64,000 bases of DNA from Symsagittifera roscoffensis. Taxonomy: Eukaryota; Xenacoelomorpha; Acoela; Convolutidae. This document shows, in pieces, positions 10,211-21,451 of the stretch. Location: NCBI RefSeq assembly GCF_963678635.1, contig NC_087062.1, positions 27,612,833-27,676,832 of the forward strand. Reading direction: 5' to 3'. How positions within the stretch are numbered: position 1 is the stretch's first letter; every line of letters begins with the position of its first letter. Under the pieces are notes generated by a model. It searched no databases, was not told the origin of the DNA, and worked only from the letters and a program-made list of their open reading frames with translations. The position numbers were made by a program, and so were the translations under genes.

Positions 10211-13200
10211 TTACATTTTAACATCATAAAACCAATATAATAAGACATCATGAAGAAATTTATTAGACCAGATCAGTTCTTTTAAGTTCAGTGGTTTTGT
10301 ATGAATTCCATCAACTTGTACTTGTCTTTTTGGATAAAAATAGCTTAGTCCTTTCTTTGTTTGTTCATATGTTGCCACCATATGATTTATAGCTCTGAAT
10401 CCTCTATTTGTAGACGTTAAGTTGATTGCTTCATTGAGCACTCTCCTGTACTTTGACATAGGTCCGTCTCCTGAATCTTCGAGAACTCGCTTGTTTAATC
10501 CTTTACTGCTAAGTTTGAATTTATCTGACTTGTTGTCATAGCAGCAATATGTCTTGCTACACCAACATAGCATTTCTGTACATCTAAATTCTTCTTTAAA
10601 AAGTCCCGGCTCCCGTTTATCATTTTTTTAATGCGTACTGCAACACATTCGAGGGAAGAAGTTAGATTTTGCATCCGCCTTGAAAGAGTCTCTACAGTCA
10701 TTTTCCCTCATTTTTTCCCAAGCAGCTCTCTTATCTGGTTTGATACAGTCGTATAAAATTCCTTCGGCAAGTGCCAAATAAAGTGAGTCTGTGTCCATCT
10801 CCAACTCTTCAAATTTATTCACATCACAGAACTTGTCAAAGAAGTTATAGTAGAGTTCCAACATTCTCAGTTTTGCATACTGAAGTATGAAAAATCCAAC
10901 GATGATGGTTCTCTATGTTCAATGGTTGATTTCAACAACTCCACCTCATATAAATCTTTTTCAACTGTATTTAATCTGTTGAACAATGGTTCATTGATTG
11001 TCTTGTGAGTTTTTTCATCGTTCAGATATTTTGTGACTGTATGTCTCGATCTATCCATGATCTGATATCCATACAAAGAATTACCCAAAAGTTTCATTGT
11101 TTCTGCTAGAACTCCTGACAAAGGGTTTTCGTCTCCTTCTCTTCTAGCAACAACCACTGACTGAACGAAATTATTAAAGCATTTCCGAGGAGAATATTGA
11201 ACAAATCGGTAAATTTTGGTGCACTGCAATCCAAGTTCTATATAAAAATTGAAGAGAGGAGTTATAACTGTTCCATTTTCCAGCTTGAAACTAGATATCA
11301 GCATTCTCTGAGGATGCTTTAACATTTCGTTCTCGATCGCATAGTTTTTCTTGTAATCTCCAATATCATCTCTTCCAACCTCAGTGTTTTTGAAAATTGG
11401 AGGAAAATTCGCAAATTTTGATTTTCGCTCATCTGGGACAACTAAGTCGCACTGAACGTAGCCAAAAAGATATCCATCTTTTATTTTTGCTAGAAGGGAG
11501 TCTGTAGAAAGAGGTCTTTTTTATAGGGAAAGCGGGTTCTGACGTGATTTTTGATCTTGTCATCGGTTTTGAAACTTTCCCACCAGTCACACTCCCACAT
11601 TTCTTCCACTTTGTATCCTTTCTCTTTAATGTATTCTCGTCGCATATCATCCATCTTTTCTCTTCTTGTTTCCTCGCTCAATATCCTGTTCTGTTAAGGA
11701 GGGACGAGCTTCTTGACAGGAACAGAAGTGGTAGTAGCATCCCATTGCTTCAAACACTGTCTTACAGTGATCACAATAACCGTCCACATTAAAACAGTCG
11801 ATTTTTTTCTGTTTTCCAGATGTAAAAATGCTCTCAATTTTTCATTCTGGTCTTGATTCTTGATAAAAAGACATGACCGTATTCTCAAAGTTGCGAGTTT
11901 GATTATGTCTAGCCTTGAATTTCTGCATATCAGTGTCAAACTCCCATCTCGTGTACAGTCCTGTTGGCATATCTTGACACCTTGAGAAAGGGTAAAGCTG
12001 GCTTGCATCAATTCCAACGATTGATTTACAAGCATATCATGAGTTTGTGTTGTATGTCTCATCAACTACAGCTTTTCGAGTGAAAACAATGGAAAGTCCT
12101 CCAGTCATGTCCTCTCTAATTTTTTTTCACACAAGTCTTTATCACTTTCGCAAAATGGATAAAACTTGTAATTTGTAGATTTGTGTAGACAAATGTTTGC
12201 TAGATTTGGAAGTGTGCAACCAAGTTTTAACATATCTATCCCCTTGTTATGATAAAACTGAATCATTTTTTGCATTGCCTCCAGGGTTGGAACTACATCT
12301 TTGTTGTTGTGCCACTTCAAAAAGTCTTTGAACACTGTCATTCCATTTTTCTTCCAAGTCTCTTGTAAGTTATTGTATTTATCCAAGCCAGACGGAGGAA
12401 CAGTCTTGATTTGAAGCTTTTTCAGTGCCTGTTGTTCGTCAAACCCACTTTTTCTAAGCTTCTCATATTCAAAGAAGTTTGTCTGGGTTATCAAACTACT
12501 CATAGGGAAAGAATCTTTTGGTTTCGCTAGCTTTATAGGCTTTGAGAAAGGAGTCCAGAGTAGTTGCCCCTCCCAAAAACTTCATTATGTCGAGAAAATG
12601 TACATCTCCAAACTTGAAAGATATAAAGTCATTTGGTTTTTTGATGACGGATGTTTCTTGTTCTTTATCGCGAATGAAGTAGGGGATTAGATAGGACTTG
12701 ATCAAATTTAAATCATATCTACCGCTGTTAAATCCAAAAACAGGTAAAATATTTACATATCTCTCCAGATGTTGTTTCAAATCAATGAGTTGATTTTTCT
12801 GAATTCGCAAGGATTGTGTTGACATATCTGCTTCTTCCAAATCTTCAATGCATTCGTCTTCGTACTCGAATTTGTTAGTTGAATAATTTTTACCACGTTC
12901 GTTTAGACGATCAAAGATCTTTTTCATTTTTTCATTGACAGCTACTTCAATTTCTTGAAATTTTGTTCTCATCTCCAGCTGACTTTTCTCAGCCAACAGC
13001 TCGAGTTTGCTTACAAAATCAATAATCAAGTTCTGCGGATCCTTGTTGTACAAAAATATGGGTTCATCAATCAGATTTGATGATATAGAGACTGAAATGG
13101 GGATATGTTTTCCAATCCAGGTAGTAGTTTGCGTCTCACTTAGTTCCTCTGTAGGAACACAAATCGACTCAAAGTCAAAAATTGCTAGATTATTGAAAAA

Positions 13201-14573
13201 CTTGTTGTCTTCAGAAACTGGAAGACTGAATCCTTCTAGCTTTTCTTTCAAACAAGGTTTTGCAAAGCTCATAGACGTTTTTTGGGTAAAAATGTTTCAC
13301 TCGGTCCTTGCATCTCAGAAGATGTTTGTTAAAATTGTCGTATTTATTAAAAAAGGTGTCACAACTAGCACACCGGAAACACTTGAAGAAAGAATCAATA
13401 TAATTTGTATGAATGATATGATTGTTAAATCTCAGTAATTTGACTGTTTTGTCAAAACTTCCAGTACTTCGTCGAGCTAGTTCTCCTACATATTCTGTTT
13501 CTTGGATAACGAAATTGTATATAAAAATGTTTCTTTGCACATTTCCTCGACAACAGGTAAGTCTTCTACAGAAACTCCACGAAAACTTTTAGGATCATAA
13601 GCAGATTTTGATATAAAATCTGTAAATTATCTAGAAGTGTGAGAGTCGAGATCATTATGTCCGTTCATGTACATGGCCAATGCGCAGAAAAGACACAAAT
13701 GATTTTTGTAAGGTTCCTTGTCTTTGTTAGATAAAAGACAATTCACTTGCGTATGTCGTAATAAAGGTTCGGGTAAGACAGAGTCCGGACATCCCATGGG
13801 GATGTTTTTCAGCAAAGCAGCAAAAACTGTAACGTTAGTAATCAACTTGAATCGCCACTTTGTGTTCTGGCGTTCTTGGGTACATTGCTCCACAATATCA
13901 AATTTTTCTACTTTTCCTTGGATTGTTATCAAATCCGCTTTCGTACAAAGTAAGTGGGATTTTTCAAACAGAGTATTGTTTTCTTGGGCGTAGAAATATC
14001 GATATTCACCAGTCTCAAGGTTTTGAAGTACAAACCCAGACCCAGAGCAATGTTGATTTTAGCTGCAGAATCAAGCTTATTGAAGACTTCCTCTAGTTTC
14101 TCGTTCATTATTTTGGTATCTAACTTGGACAATTAAAAGTTAAATACCTTATGTCTCCCATTTTCCATCTCCGTATCCACCAAAAAATGTTGACAAGCAC
14201 TAAGTTCCTCCTTCAGCTTTTCACCATCTTCCCCTTCTTCCTCCACAATCTTATTCAAGTCCGCTACAGTATCACTGGGTTTCCGTTGTTTTGCTCCATG
14301 TTCTTTTCTCCGATGTTGTTGGAGAGAGTAGTAACTTGGGAACTCTTGTTCACAAGAAGGACAAACTGTCGACTGCTTTGAACTTGGTTGAGCATGCTTC
14401 TTCGCAACATGATAACCCATCTCCTCTTTGCTTTTTGTATAAAAATGACAGTTTGGACACTTATGTTCCTTTTGTTTTTCACATCTTTTTCGATGTCTAG
14501 CTGCATCAGCTCTCCTGTATTCCTGTGCACAGTCCTCACGCTTCGTTTTCTCATTTTGGTTAAGGGCAGGCAT
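10211..14573 (-). pseudogene. polB: Polinton protein-primed DNA polymerase B, copy 1 (broken)
   Basis: Read right to left. The N-terminal part (14,133-14,573) has C2H2-like finger pairs (CPNC..H...H and CPSC..H...H). The exonuclease region (12,496-13,272) has FDFES and a FGFNSGRYD segment. Palm motif A is near 11,985-12,015, motif B (KLLGNSLYGYQ) at about 11,062-11,100 and motif C with DTDS at 10,784-10,795; the C-terminus ends at 10,211. It is broken by in-frame stops (14,133, 13,627, 10,628) and several frameshifts (about 14,040, 13,540, 13,230, 12,500, 12,100). A 1-nt deletion near 10,914 is private to this copy. A 73-nt intron (14,577-14,649 on the minus strand, GTAAGT to TTTTTAG) appears to lie just upstream of the ATG. 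In an active Polinton this enzyme replicates the element from a protein primer. Confidence 0.9.
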
Positions 14574-14750
14574 TATCTAAAAATAATTGGGACGTTAGAA
14601 ATGTTCCAAAATTAAAAACTTAAAGTACCAATTGAATGAAAATACTTACATTTTTCTTTTCGTGAAGTAACGAAATGTAAAATTTGAAGTAAAATTCAAT
14701 TGACTGTTTCTGATTGGCAAACAAAATGAATGATTGAACCCAATAAAATA

Positions 14751-14935
14751 AGTGTATTTATACTATCAATGACGCCTACGCAACTATCCTTTTATGGTAA
14801 TGACGTCATTCTTTGAATAAAAGTGACGTCACCGCCTACGCAATGTTCCTTTTATGATAATGACGTCTTTCTATAAACAGAAGTGAGGTCACCACCTACG
14901 CCATTTTCCTTTTATGGTAATACCGTCATTCCATC
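14751..14935 (-). promoter_or_regulatory. Composite TATA/CRE/CArG promoter of polymerase B, copy 1
   Basis: Three 60-bp tandem repeats (about 14,765-14,935) each carry CCTACGC, then a CArG-type box (CCTTTTATGG at 14788 and 14908; CCTTTTATGA at 14848), then a TGACGTCA-type site (perfect at 14801 and 14824; one-base variants at 14861, 14884 and 14921). On the minus strand a TATAAATA box (14,755-14,762) lies on the polymerase side, about 180 bp before its ATG, with a CCAAT motif near 14,712. TGACGTCA is the CREB/ATF site and CC(A/T)6GG the SRF/MADS site. Factor binding is inference. Confidence 0.7.
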
Positions 14936-14958
14936 GAAAGTTCTAGAATTTTCCAGAA
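14936..14958. promoter_or_regulatory. Perfect five-pentamer heat shock element, copy 1
   Basis: GAA at 14936, TTC at 14941, GAA at 14946, TTC at 14951 and GAA at 14956: five alternating nGAAn/nTTCn units in exact 5-bp phase (core TTCTAGAATTTTCCAGAA). This is the canonical binding site of trimeric heat shock factor. It sits between the CRE/CArG cluster and the plus-strand ORF at 15,029. Confidence 0.8.
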
Positions 14959-15028
14959 ATATTTTCAACCAATAAGAACTAAGCAGTTTCTAGACATAAC
15001 TTTGATCCAAAATATTCATTTTTGAAGA

Positions 15029-15616
15029 ATGTCAATTAAAAAGCATTTGAACTTCCTCGAATTACTCTACAAGAAAAAAGAAAATATTCGTTGTGATTTC
15101 CTTATTGATGAAATAGATGTAGATTCTTACTTTTTTCACAACTTTTTGGACGTTTATGTTGTCCAAAATAGAGTTCTTTGACTAAGTAAAGGTCTCTTTA
15201 GGGAAATTTACTCAATCAAAGGATTTATTTTTGATCCACATATTGCGTATCAAAGTTATAAACTTACTGCTGAGTTACACCTGACTAGAAAACAAGTTTT
15301 ATTTATTTTTGAAAACTTGAAGTTAATAAAAAAGTCGTACGATAATATTTCAAAGACTCTTTTTATTCCCTATCCAACTCCCAAATTTGTCAAAACTCCC
15401 CAGCAAAGATCTTTATTCCTCCATTTTTTTAAAGATTTTCAATGTTCAAAATCTTGCATGATCAGGTTTGGTATCAGATTTCCAGAGATTTGCTTTGAAA
15501 AATTCATCAACTTTGATTTATCATCTCAAATCTACATCAAAATCAAAGAACTTGAATATCTGCTGAAAAATCAGCAATTTCTCATCGATTATATACAAAA
15601 AATTCAGTTAACTTGA
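15029..15616 (+). pseudogene. Polinton ORF, 195 codons with one in-frame TGA, copy 1
   Basis: Open from ATG 15029 to TGA 15614-15616 except for one in-frame TGA at 15179-15181. It starts about 70 bp downstream of the heat shock element, divergent from polymerase B. The product would be Lys/Phe-rich and soluble. I recognise no family. Its stop codon overlaps the ATG of the next small ORF (TGATG). Confidence 0.55.
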
Positions 15617-15759
15617 TGAGAAGACTTGCAGAGATGCTACTTTTATTAAATTTTTTTCTTTTGTTTTTTATATCGGCATTATTTCTTATTTTTACAGCAA
15701 ACAACTTTTGGTCATTTATTTTTGCGATTGCTTTTGTGTATACTTTTACTTATTTGTAA
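15616..15759 (+). CDS. 47-residue hydrophobic membrane ORF, copy 1
   Basis: ATG at 15616 overlaps the preceding stop (TGATG). The 47-residue product is nearly all hydrophobic and is predicted by eye to form two membrane spans (about residues 8-27 and 31-47), with basic residues only at positions 2-3. The frame is intact in both duplicated copies. Function unknown; small membrane proteins encoded in overlap with an upstream gene are common in viruses. Confidence 0.5.
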   Translation: MRRLAEMLLLLNFFLLFFISALFLIFTANNFWSFIFAIAFVYTFTYL

Positions 15760-15768
15760 GACTTAAGT

Positions 15769-15975
15769 CCTTAAAAGGTTCCTCTGATTGAATACGACAA
15801 CTTGAACAAAAATGAACATTTTTTTGATTGGAAACGACAATGTGTAAAATGGAGCTTTGTTTCCATTTGGACACGATTTTTCTATAAGAATTTCATAAAA
15901 GGAAACTAAAATCTGATTGGACACGACTACAATCCAAATAAGGAAAATCCATTCTGATTGGTTAACCCAACCCAC
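15769..15975 (+). promoter_or_regulatory. CArG and inverted-CCAAT repeats upstream of the 16.2-kb ORF, copy 1
   Basis: Two canonical CArG boxes (CCTTAAAAGG at 15769-15778, CCAAATAAGG at 15934-15943) bracket about five degenerate copies of GATTGGACACGAC. ATTGG is an inverted CCAAT box. About 60-bp repeats with AACTTAACTACCGTCAA follow at 16,000-16,130, just before the ATG at 16156. Confidence 0.5.
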
Positions 15976-16155
15976 ACATTCCAGTTGAAGGTACCCCTCT
16001 CTCTTAACTAAAAATCATTTTATTTTCAACTTAACTACCGTCAACTACCTCCTCTCTCAGCTCTTAATACAATAATTTCAACTTAACCACCGTCAATTTT
16101 CTCCCTCTCAACTGTAAATCTTGTTTTTACTCATTAACTCAACTTATTGCTCAAA

Positions 16156-16659
16156 ATGATCTTCTCAGTACAAAACAACAACCTTATGATCTCGGTGGAG
16201 TTTTCGGCTGATTTAGTACAAATCCAAGTGCGAGAAACAGTTTGTGGAGTTTTTCTGGCACGAATGGACATCCCAATCCAAGTCTGGCATATGGTGGAGG
16301 TGATGCGCAGGGATTTCAACGAACATCATATAACGCAAGTAACCCCTACAGAAAATCAACTTGGAGAAATGCAAATGATGGAGGAATCGGCCGAGCATGT
16401 GGGAATGAACTACCCCGAAATTCCTGACTCTAGATATGTGGCTCAAACATTCGACGATTTCCTCTTTCCTTGGGAAGAGGGATCTGTGGACAACCCAATT
16501 ACCATCGAAGGGAATGAGGGGTTCTCAGAGCCAAGAATTCCAGTCAGCGAACCACCAAGACAACCACCAGTGATGGAGGCAAGACCAGCTTTGCACTCCA
16601 TTGAGAACTTGCAAAGTTTTGAGAACTCAGCTGTCGACAGCTCTTTGATTTGTAAATAA
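16156..16659 (+). CDS. Polinton acidic protein of unknown function, copy 1
   Basis: A 167-codon intact ORF starting at the first ATG after a pyrimidine-rich leader (CAAAATGAT). The N-terminal half is beta-like and hydrophobic; the middle is acidic with Met/Glu runs (MQMMEESAE); the C-terminal third is Pro-rich and probably disordered. I recognise no family. The last residues differ from copy 2 because of a 1-nt indel near 16,633. Confidence 0.65.
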   Translation: MIFSVQNNNLMISVEFSADLVQIQVRETVCGVFLARMDIPIQVWHMVEVMRRDFNEHHITQVTPTENQLGEMQMMEESAEHVGMNYPEIPDSRYVAQTFDDFLFPWEEGSVDNPITIEGNEGFSEPRIPVSEPPRQPPVMEARPALHSIENLQSFENSAVDSSLICK

Positions 16660-17530
16660 ATTGGTTACTGTAGTGCTTTGTAACTTAATTTCTTGGCACC
16701 TACTTAATTTATTTTCAAGAGATAGGGACAAAGAGATCATAGAAAAGTTTATTAAGAAGTTTCAATGGTAAAACTTTGTTAAAAATTAAACTAATTATGC
16801 ATCTGGTAAATACTTTTATAGAATTTTGTTAGAAAGATGGCAAAAAAATTAAACCAATTTTTGCAAGCATGTTAAAAACGTTACATTATTTTTGCACCAT
16901 GCAAAAATTTTCATAATTTTTTTTGCACACTTGTTAAAAAAATCAAAGAAAATCTCGCAAATTAAGAAAAGTTTCATTAAAAATTTTCGCATTTTAAAGA
17001 AAACTGAAAGAGGATTTTCTTGCACTGTTAATAATTAAAGAAAATGAAAATCTTTGTTTTAAATTTGATCATAAAAAAATCTCTTTTTTGCATGTATATT
17101 GATCAAAAATATTGAAAAAACAATGTATTAAGATAGGGAATAGCACTCAAAGTCAGCAATTATGAAAAATTTTTAGCATTAATTTAACAAGTTTTTTACA
17201 ATAAAATTTTGCAATTTTTGCATATGCATAAGAAAAAATATGTTAGTTTTTTGCATTTGTTTTCAAAAAAACCACGAAAAAACTTGCATCTAACACAAAA
17301 ATTTGTTGAAAATTTTTGCACACTTGTCGAAAAAACCAAAACAGTTTTTGCAGATTGTAAAAAAGTTTAATTAAATTTTTGCAAACGTGATGAAAAAATC
17401 AAGACAAAATTAGCTTCTTGCGAAAAAAACTCTGAGTTAATTTTCGCACACGTGTTGAAAATTACATATTTATTCGTTGAAAAAATTTTTGATACTAAAT
17501 AAAAACAATTTTGACAAGATCTTCATGAAC
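16660..17530. other. AT-rich spacer with TTTTTGCA motifs, copy 1
   Basis: No ORF. Many degenerate TTTTTGCA/TGCAAAAA motifs every 30-60 bp. A 21-nt piece at 17,121-17,141 matches the inverted-repeat motif found at 20,989-21,009. Confidence 0.6.
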
Positions 17531-17653
17531 ATCATGCAAGAATAGTTAGTGGAACTGAGAAATAATTGATGTTAGTTTATCTTTGATATAATAAAGGAAT
17601 AGTTTTGTAACCCATAACAGCTTTGTTCAAAAAGACACACAAGACTGATCGTA

Positions 17654-19136
17654 TCAGGGCGGAGCCCTGAATGTTCCGACTGCCTTTTAAAGTCTATGAA
17701 GCAGTAATATCATTAAAAAAATTAAATGTAATAAAACAAAATGAAATTTTATTTAAAGTTCGAGATTTTTTGTTAAAGTCATCCCCCGCACGCCATATAA
17801 AGTACAAAGTGATAGATTTTGCTCATCATAACAAATCAATAATGGCATATAAGCTTCCTTGAACCAATTTGGAACAATTTCTAAGACGGATTAAATCTCG
17901 GTGACGCGTTAATAGCGCGAAATATATCGCGCGTTAATTGTCCCAAATTGGCTAAAATGGCCAATGCCAATCATCAAACCCCCATAACTTTACGAAAAAT
18001 AATCACAAGTGAAATATCTTTTCAAATTTAAGCTGAGGACAACGATAGCTTTTGAATGATCTAAAATAATTCCGTCAAAAATGGCTTGTTAAAAAGTCGA
18101 AAATTGTCTGAAAAAAAACCACCCGAGCACAAATATTCCATTACTTTCGCTACGAAAGTCGGAACAATAACCATGAAAATCAAGGGTCATTCATCTATCT
18201 TAGCGTAATCACAATTTAATTGTAATCCTAATTGTAATCGCACGCCATATAAAGTACAATGTGATAGATTTTGCTCATCATAACAAATCAATAATGGCAT
18301 ATAAGCTTCCTTGAACCAATTTGGAACAATTTCTAAGACGGATTAAATCTCGGTCACGCGTTAAAAGCGCGAAATATATCGCGCGTTAATTGTCCCAAAT
18401 TGGCTAAAATGGCCAATGCCAATCATCAAACCCCCATAACTTTACGAAAAATAATCACAAGTGAAATATCTTTTCAAATTTAAGCTGAGGACAACGATAG
18501 CTTTTGAATGATGTAAAATAATTCCGTCAAAAATGGCTTGTTAAAAAGTCGAAAATTGTCTGAAAAAAAACCACCCGAGCACAAATATTCCATTACTTTC
18601 GCTACGAAAGTCGGAACAATAACCATGAAAATCAAGGGTCATTCATCTATCTTAGCGTAATCACAATTTAATTGTAATCCTAATTGTAATCGCACGCCAT
18701 ATAAAGTACAAAGTGATAGATTTTGCTCATCATAACAAATCAATAATGGCATATAAGCTTCCTTGAACCAATTTGGAACAATTTCTAAGACGGATTAAAT
18801 CTCGGTCACGCGTTAATAGCGCGAAATATATCGCGCGTTAATTGTCCCAAATTGGCTAAAATGGCCAATGCCAATCATCAAACCCCCATAACTTTACGAA
18901 AATTAATCACAAGTGAAATATCTTTTCAAATTTAAGCTGAGGACAACGATAGCTTTTGAATGATGTAAAATAATTCCGTCAAAAATGGCTTGTTAAAAAG
19001 TCGAAAATTGTCTGAAAAAAAACCACCCGAGCACAAATATTCCATTACTTTCGCTACGAAAGTCGGAACAATAACCATGAAAATCAAGGGTCATTCATCT
19101 ATCTTAGCGTAATCACAATTTAATTGTAATCCTAAT
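17654..19136 (+). repeat. Hairpin-headed interspersed repeat, three internal copies
   Basis: Duplicate of 6904-7940. It starts with the same hairpin (17654-17670) but has three 452-453-bp direct copies, starting near 17788, 18240 and 18692. This is the main length difference between the two large duplication units. Confidence 0.7.
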
Positions 19137-20119
19137 AAATATTAAGGGGATACCTTGAATGGAACTTTTGAAAATAAGGCGTGAAAAATTTGACAAACAA
19201 AAATTGATTCAGCGAGTAATTTGACCTGGAAAAAAAATCGATCTCTAGATTTTTGTTTACAAAACTGGATCATGCTCAGTTTATTGAAAACTATATTGAA
19301 CTTTTTGAGAAATCATCCTTGCTTGGGTCGTAATCAATTACGAAGTTTTTTGAGTGTTTCTTGAAGGAAATAATTTTATCACATCTTTGAAGTAAGCCTA
19401 TATAAACAGCCAAGACTATTCGTATGTCAAGAGCAGAACTCTGAATGTTGAATGTTTATAATTGCCCTCAACTGATCCCAAGAGGAACTATGACATTTGG
19501 ACAAATTTATAGCCTAAAATGTCAAATTTATAGGCTAAGTTTTCTTTTGTTGATGGAATCATTATGAAAATTTAGTTTGCCTTGATTCAATTGGAAAACA
19601 TTAGTATAGCGGGACAATTCGCCACACATAAATAATGATACGCGTTTTCAGTATGATAAGTATTCAGGACTAAACAGAAACGGTCTAACCATAACCGCTT
19701 GGTCATTTTATGATTGAACAGTCAATCCACGTGCTGCCAAAATTTCTTCGTTTGAATTGACCAAAAAAAACAACCACAAGCGTATATTGTCCTCAGTTTC
19801 TTCAAAAGTCGGAACAATATTTTAGCAAAGTATTGGCAATTTTTTTGGACCCTGTGTGGTTGTGCTAATTCATACCTGAAACTAAATCTTTAGGGACACT
19901 GATTATTCATAAGGCGCTGTACAGTCTTGTGAGCGTTCTTTTTGGAGAAAAACTATTTACTTAGAATTTTAACAATGATACCAATTCTCATTAAAATAGA
20001 AGATCATTAAAGCATGCTTTGTGCATAATTATTTCAAATAAAAAACCTGCTCAGAGCCGCACTAGAAGTTGTCATTTTTGAAAACAATGAATTTGAAAAA
20101 AAAATTGAAAATTTTTCAG
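19137..20119. other. Duplicated intron sequence without genes
   Basis: Second copy of 7941-8916, AT-rich, ending in the TTTTTCAG acceptor of the duplicated J-domain exon. I see nothing else in it. Confidence 0.6.
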
Positions 20120-20263
20120 GTTTTACGAAAAGCGATTCAAATATACCATCCGGACAAACAGCCAAAGGAAGACAGACTGTGGTTCTGGACCAGCGAGAGA
20201 ATCACCATGTTTTTGACCGAACTCTTGAGCAAGGTCGAAACAGGAAGTTCAAATCACAATTGA
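20120..20263 (+). CDS. Duplicated J-domain exon 3
   Basis: Near-identical copy of 8917-9060, including the acceptor, the HPD motif and the stop. One residue differs near the end (KVETG against KVKTG). If the duplication is real, this is an alternative last exon lying downstream of the first one. It has no copy of exons 1-2 and would otherwise be an orphan. Confidence 0.6.
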   Translation, partial: VLRKAIQIYHPDKQPKEDRLWFWTSERITMFLTELLSKVETGSSNHN

Positions 20264-20851
20264 TTCATTAACTGCTCTATGAGATAGAAATATTATGATA
20301 ATTTGAAAAAAATCTGTTCAACATGTCTCAACAGTTATGTACATAAAAGCCAATTAAATTACACGATAACCATTTGAGGCTTGCGATTGTGCAAAATATT
20401 GATGAAAAAAGAATGCCTTATAAATTTTGCACAGGCGAAATATTAATCCAATTGAATGTTCTTAGTTTCGGTGAATTTTAATTTGTAGTTTGTTTCTCCA
20501 AACTAGGACTAGGACCAACGTTTCAGAAAAAATAGCCGAGAAGAAACAAAAAATTTCTTTTTTATTTCAGAGGAAACTGAAAAAAAAATTCTACGCAAAA
20601 CTAAACACAATTTTTTCAAAATAGCAGCTAAATTACGCATAAAGTTCTTTGAAGTTATTAGCGGAGTTAATCTTCAGATAGACGCAATTCAAATTGTTTC
20701 TCCTCTTTCGATTTCAGTTGACCCGGGTTGACCAAAATTGCTGATCATACAGTCTCTTAAATGGGAAGCTTCTTTTCACACAATTTCATACAATTCCATA
20801 TGTATGAAAACTCTATAATAAACATTTTCCCAAAAATGGAAATTGTAAGAT

Positions 20852-21444
20852 AGTAGTAGATGTTGGAGCTGAAGTGGGGGGGGGGGGGGGGGGTATGGGG
20901 GGTGGTTGCATGGCGGACCCCATGTATTAAGATACGTTATAGATTTCCGGTCCGCCATGCTATGTATTAAGATTGGGTATAGAGTCTACAATGTATTAAG
21001 ATAGGGAATACCGATGGTAAGGTTTTATGGTTTGTGTGATGGTAAGATAATGGAAAGAAAAACGAAAAATTTTTGGTTTTTGTGCAAAAATGTCTAATTT
21101 TTTCGCAAAAATCTCGGCGCGCGTTACCTAATTGGGAACAATTAATTGTTAATTACGTGTAGATTGTAGAATTAAGATTATGTATTTAGTTTTTTTTGGT
21201 GCATGGTAAGTCAATGGTAAGAGTTTTTGAGCAAAAAAATTTAAAATTTTTTCAAAAAAATTCAAAACACGATAAGATTTTGTTTAATTTGATCTAATAA
21301 AAATTTATTAGATACATTTACTTTCTATCTATCTGAATCTATTCTGAACCTACAGAGACATCGAAAAAAATCAAATTTTTTGAGAGAAAAAAATTAAATT
21401 ACAAAAAAGTATATAAATCACTGCATTGTATAACAAGTTTACCG
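20852..21444 (+). repeat. Polinton left terminal inverted repeat, copy 2
   Basis: Matches the reverse complement of 41203-41796 across its length, from AGTAGTAGATGTTGGAGCTG at the outer end to a weaker match near TTTACCGC at the inner end. It contains a long poly-G tract and GTATTAAGAT repeats. This is the partner of the right repeat in the more complete element. Confidence 0.9.
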
Positions 21445-21451
21445 CAAAATT

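Larger units (their letters stand above)
6781..17530. repeat. Large tandem duplication, unit 1 (10.75 kb)
   Basis: The sequence starting ATCATGCAAGAATAG at 6781 restarts at 17531, and the sequence ending CTTCATGAAC at 17530 ends again at 28775. The unit carries the J-domain exon 3, the Polinton left inverted repeat, polymerase B and three plus-strand ORFs. It stops abruptly inside the Polinton. The junction shows only about 2 bp of shared sequence (CA). The two units are near-identical, with scattered substitutions and small indels. Confidence 0.93.
9649..17530. mobile_element. Polinton/Maverick, left-half fragment (copy 1)
   Basis: Left inverted repeat plus polymerase B and three plus-strand ORFs, cut off at 17,530 by the duplication junction. 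It lacks integrase, ATPase, capsid and protease genes and cannot be autonomous. Confidence 0.85.

Noticed and set aside
11694-12065. 123-codon minus-strand ORF inside polymerase B
   Set aside because: It is a frame-shadow: the polymerase palm motif A is encoded in another frame over the same bases.
11544-15975. Plus-strand and alternate-frame ORFs over polymerase B and the Polinton promoters
   Set aside because: They lack family features and lie opposite or out of frame with recognisable polymerase sequence.
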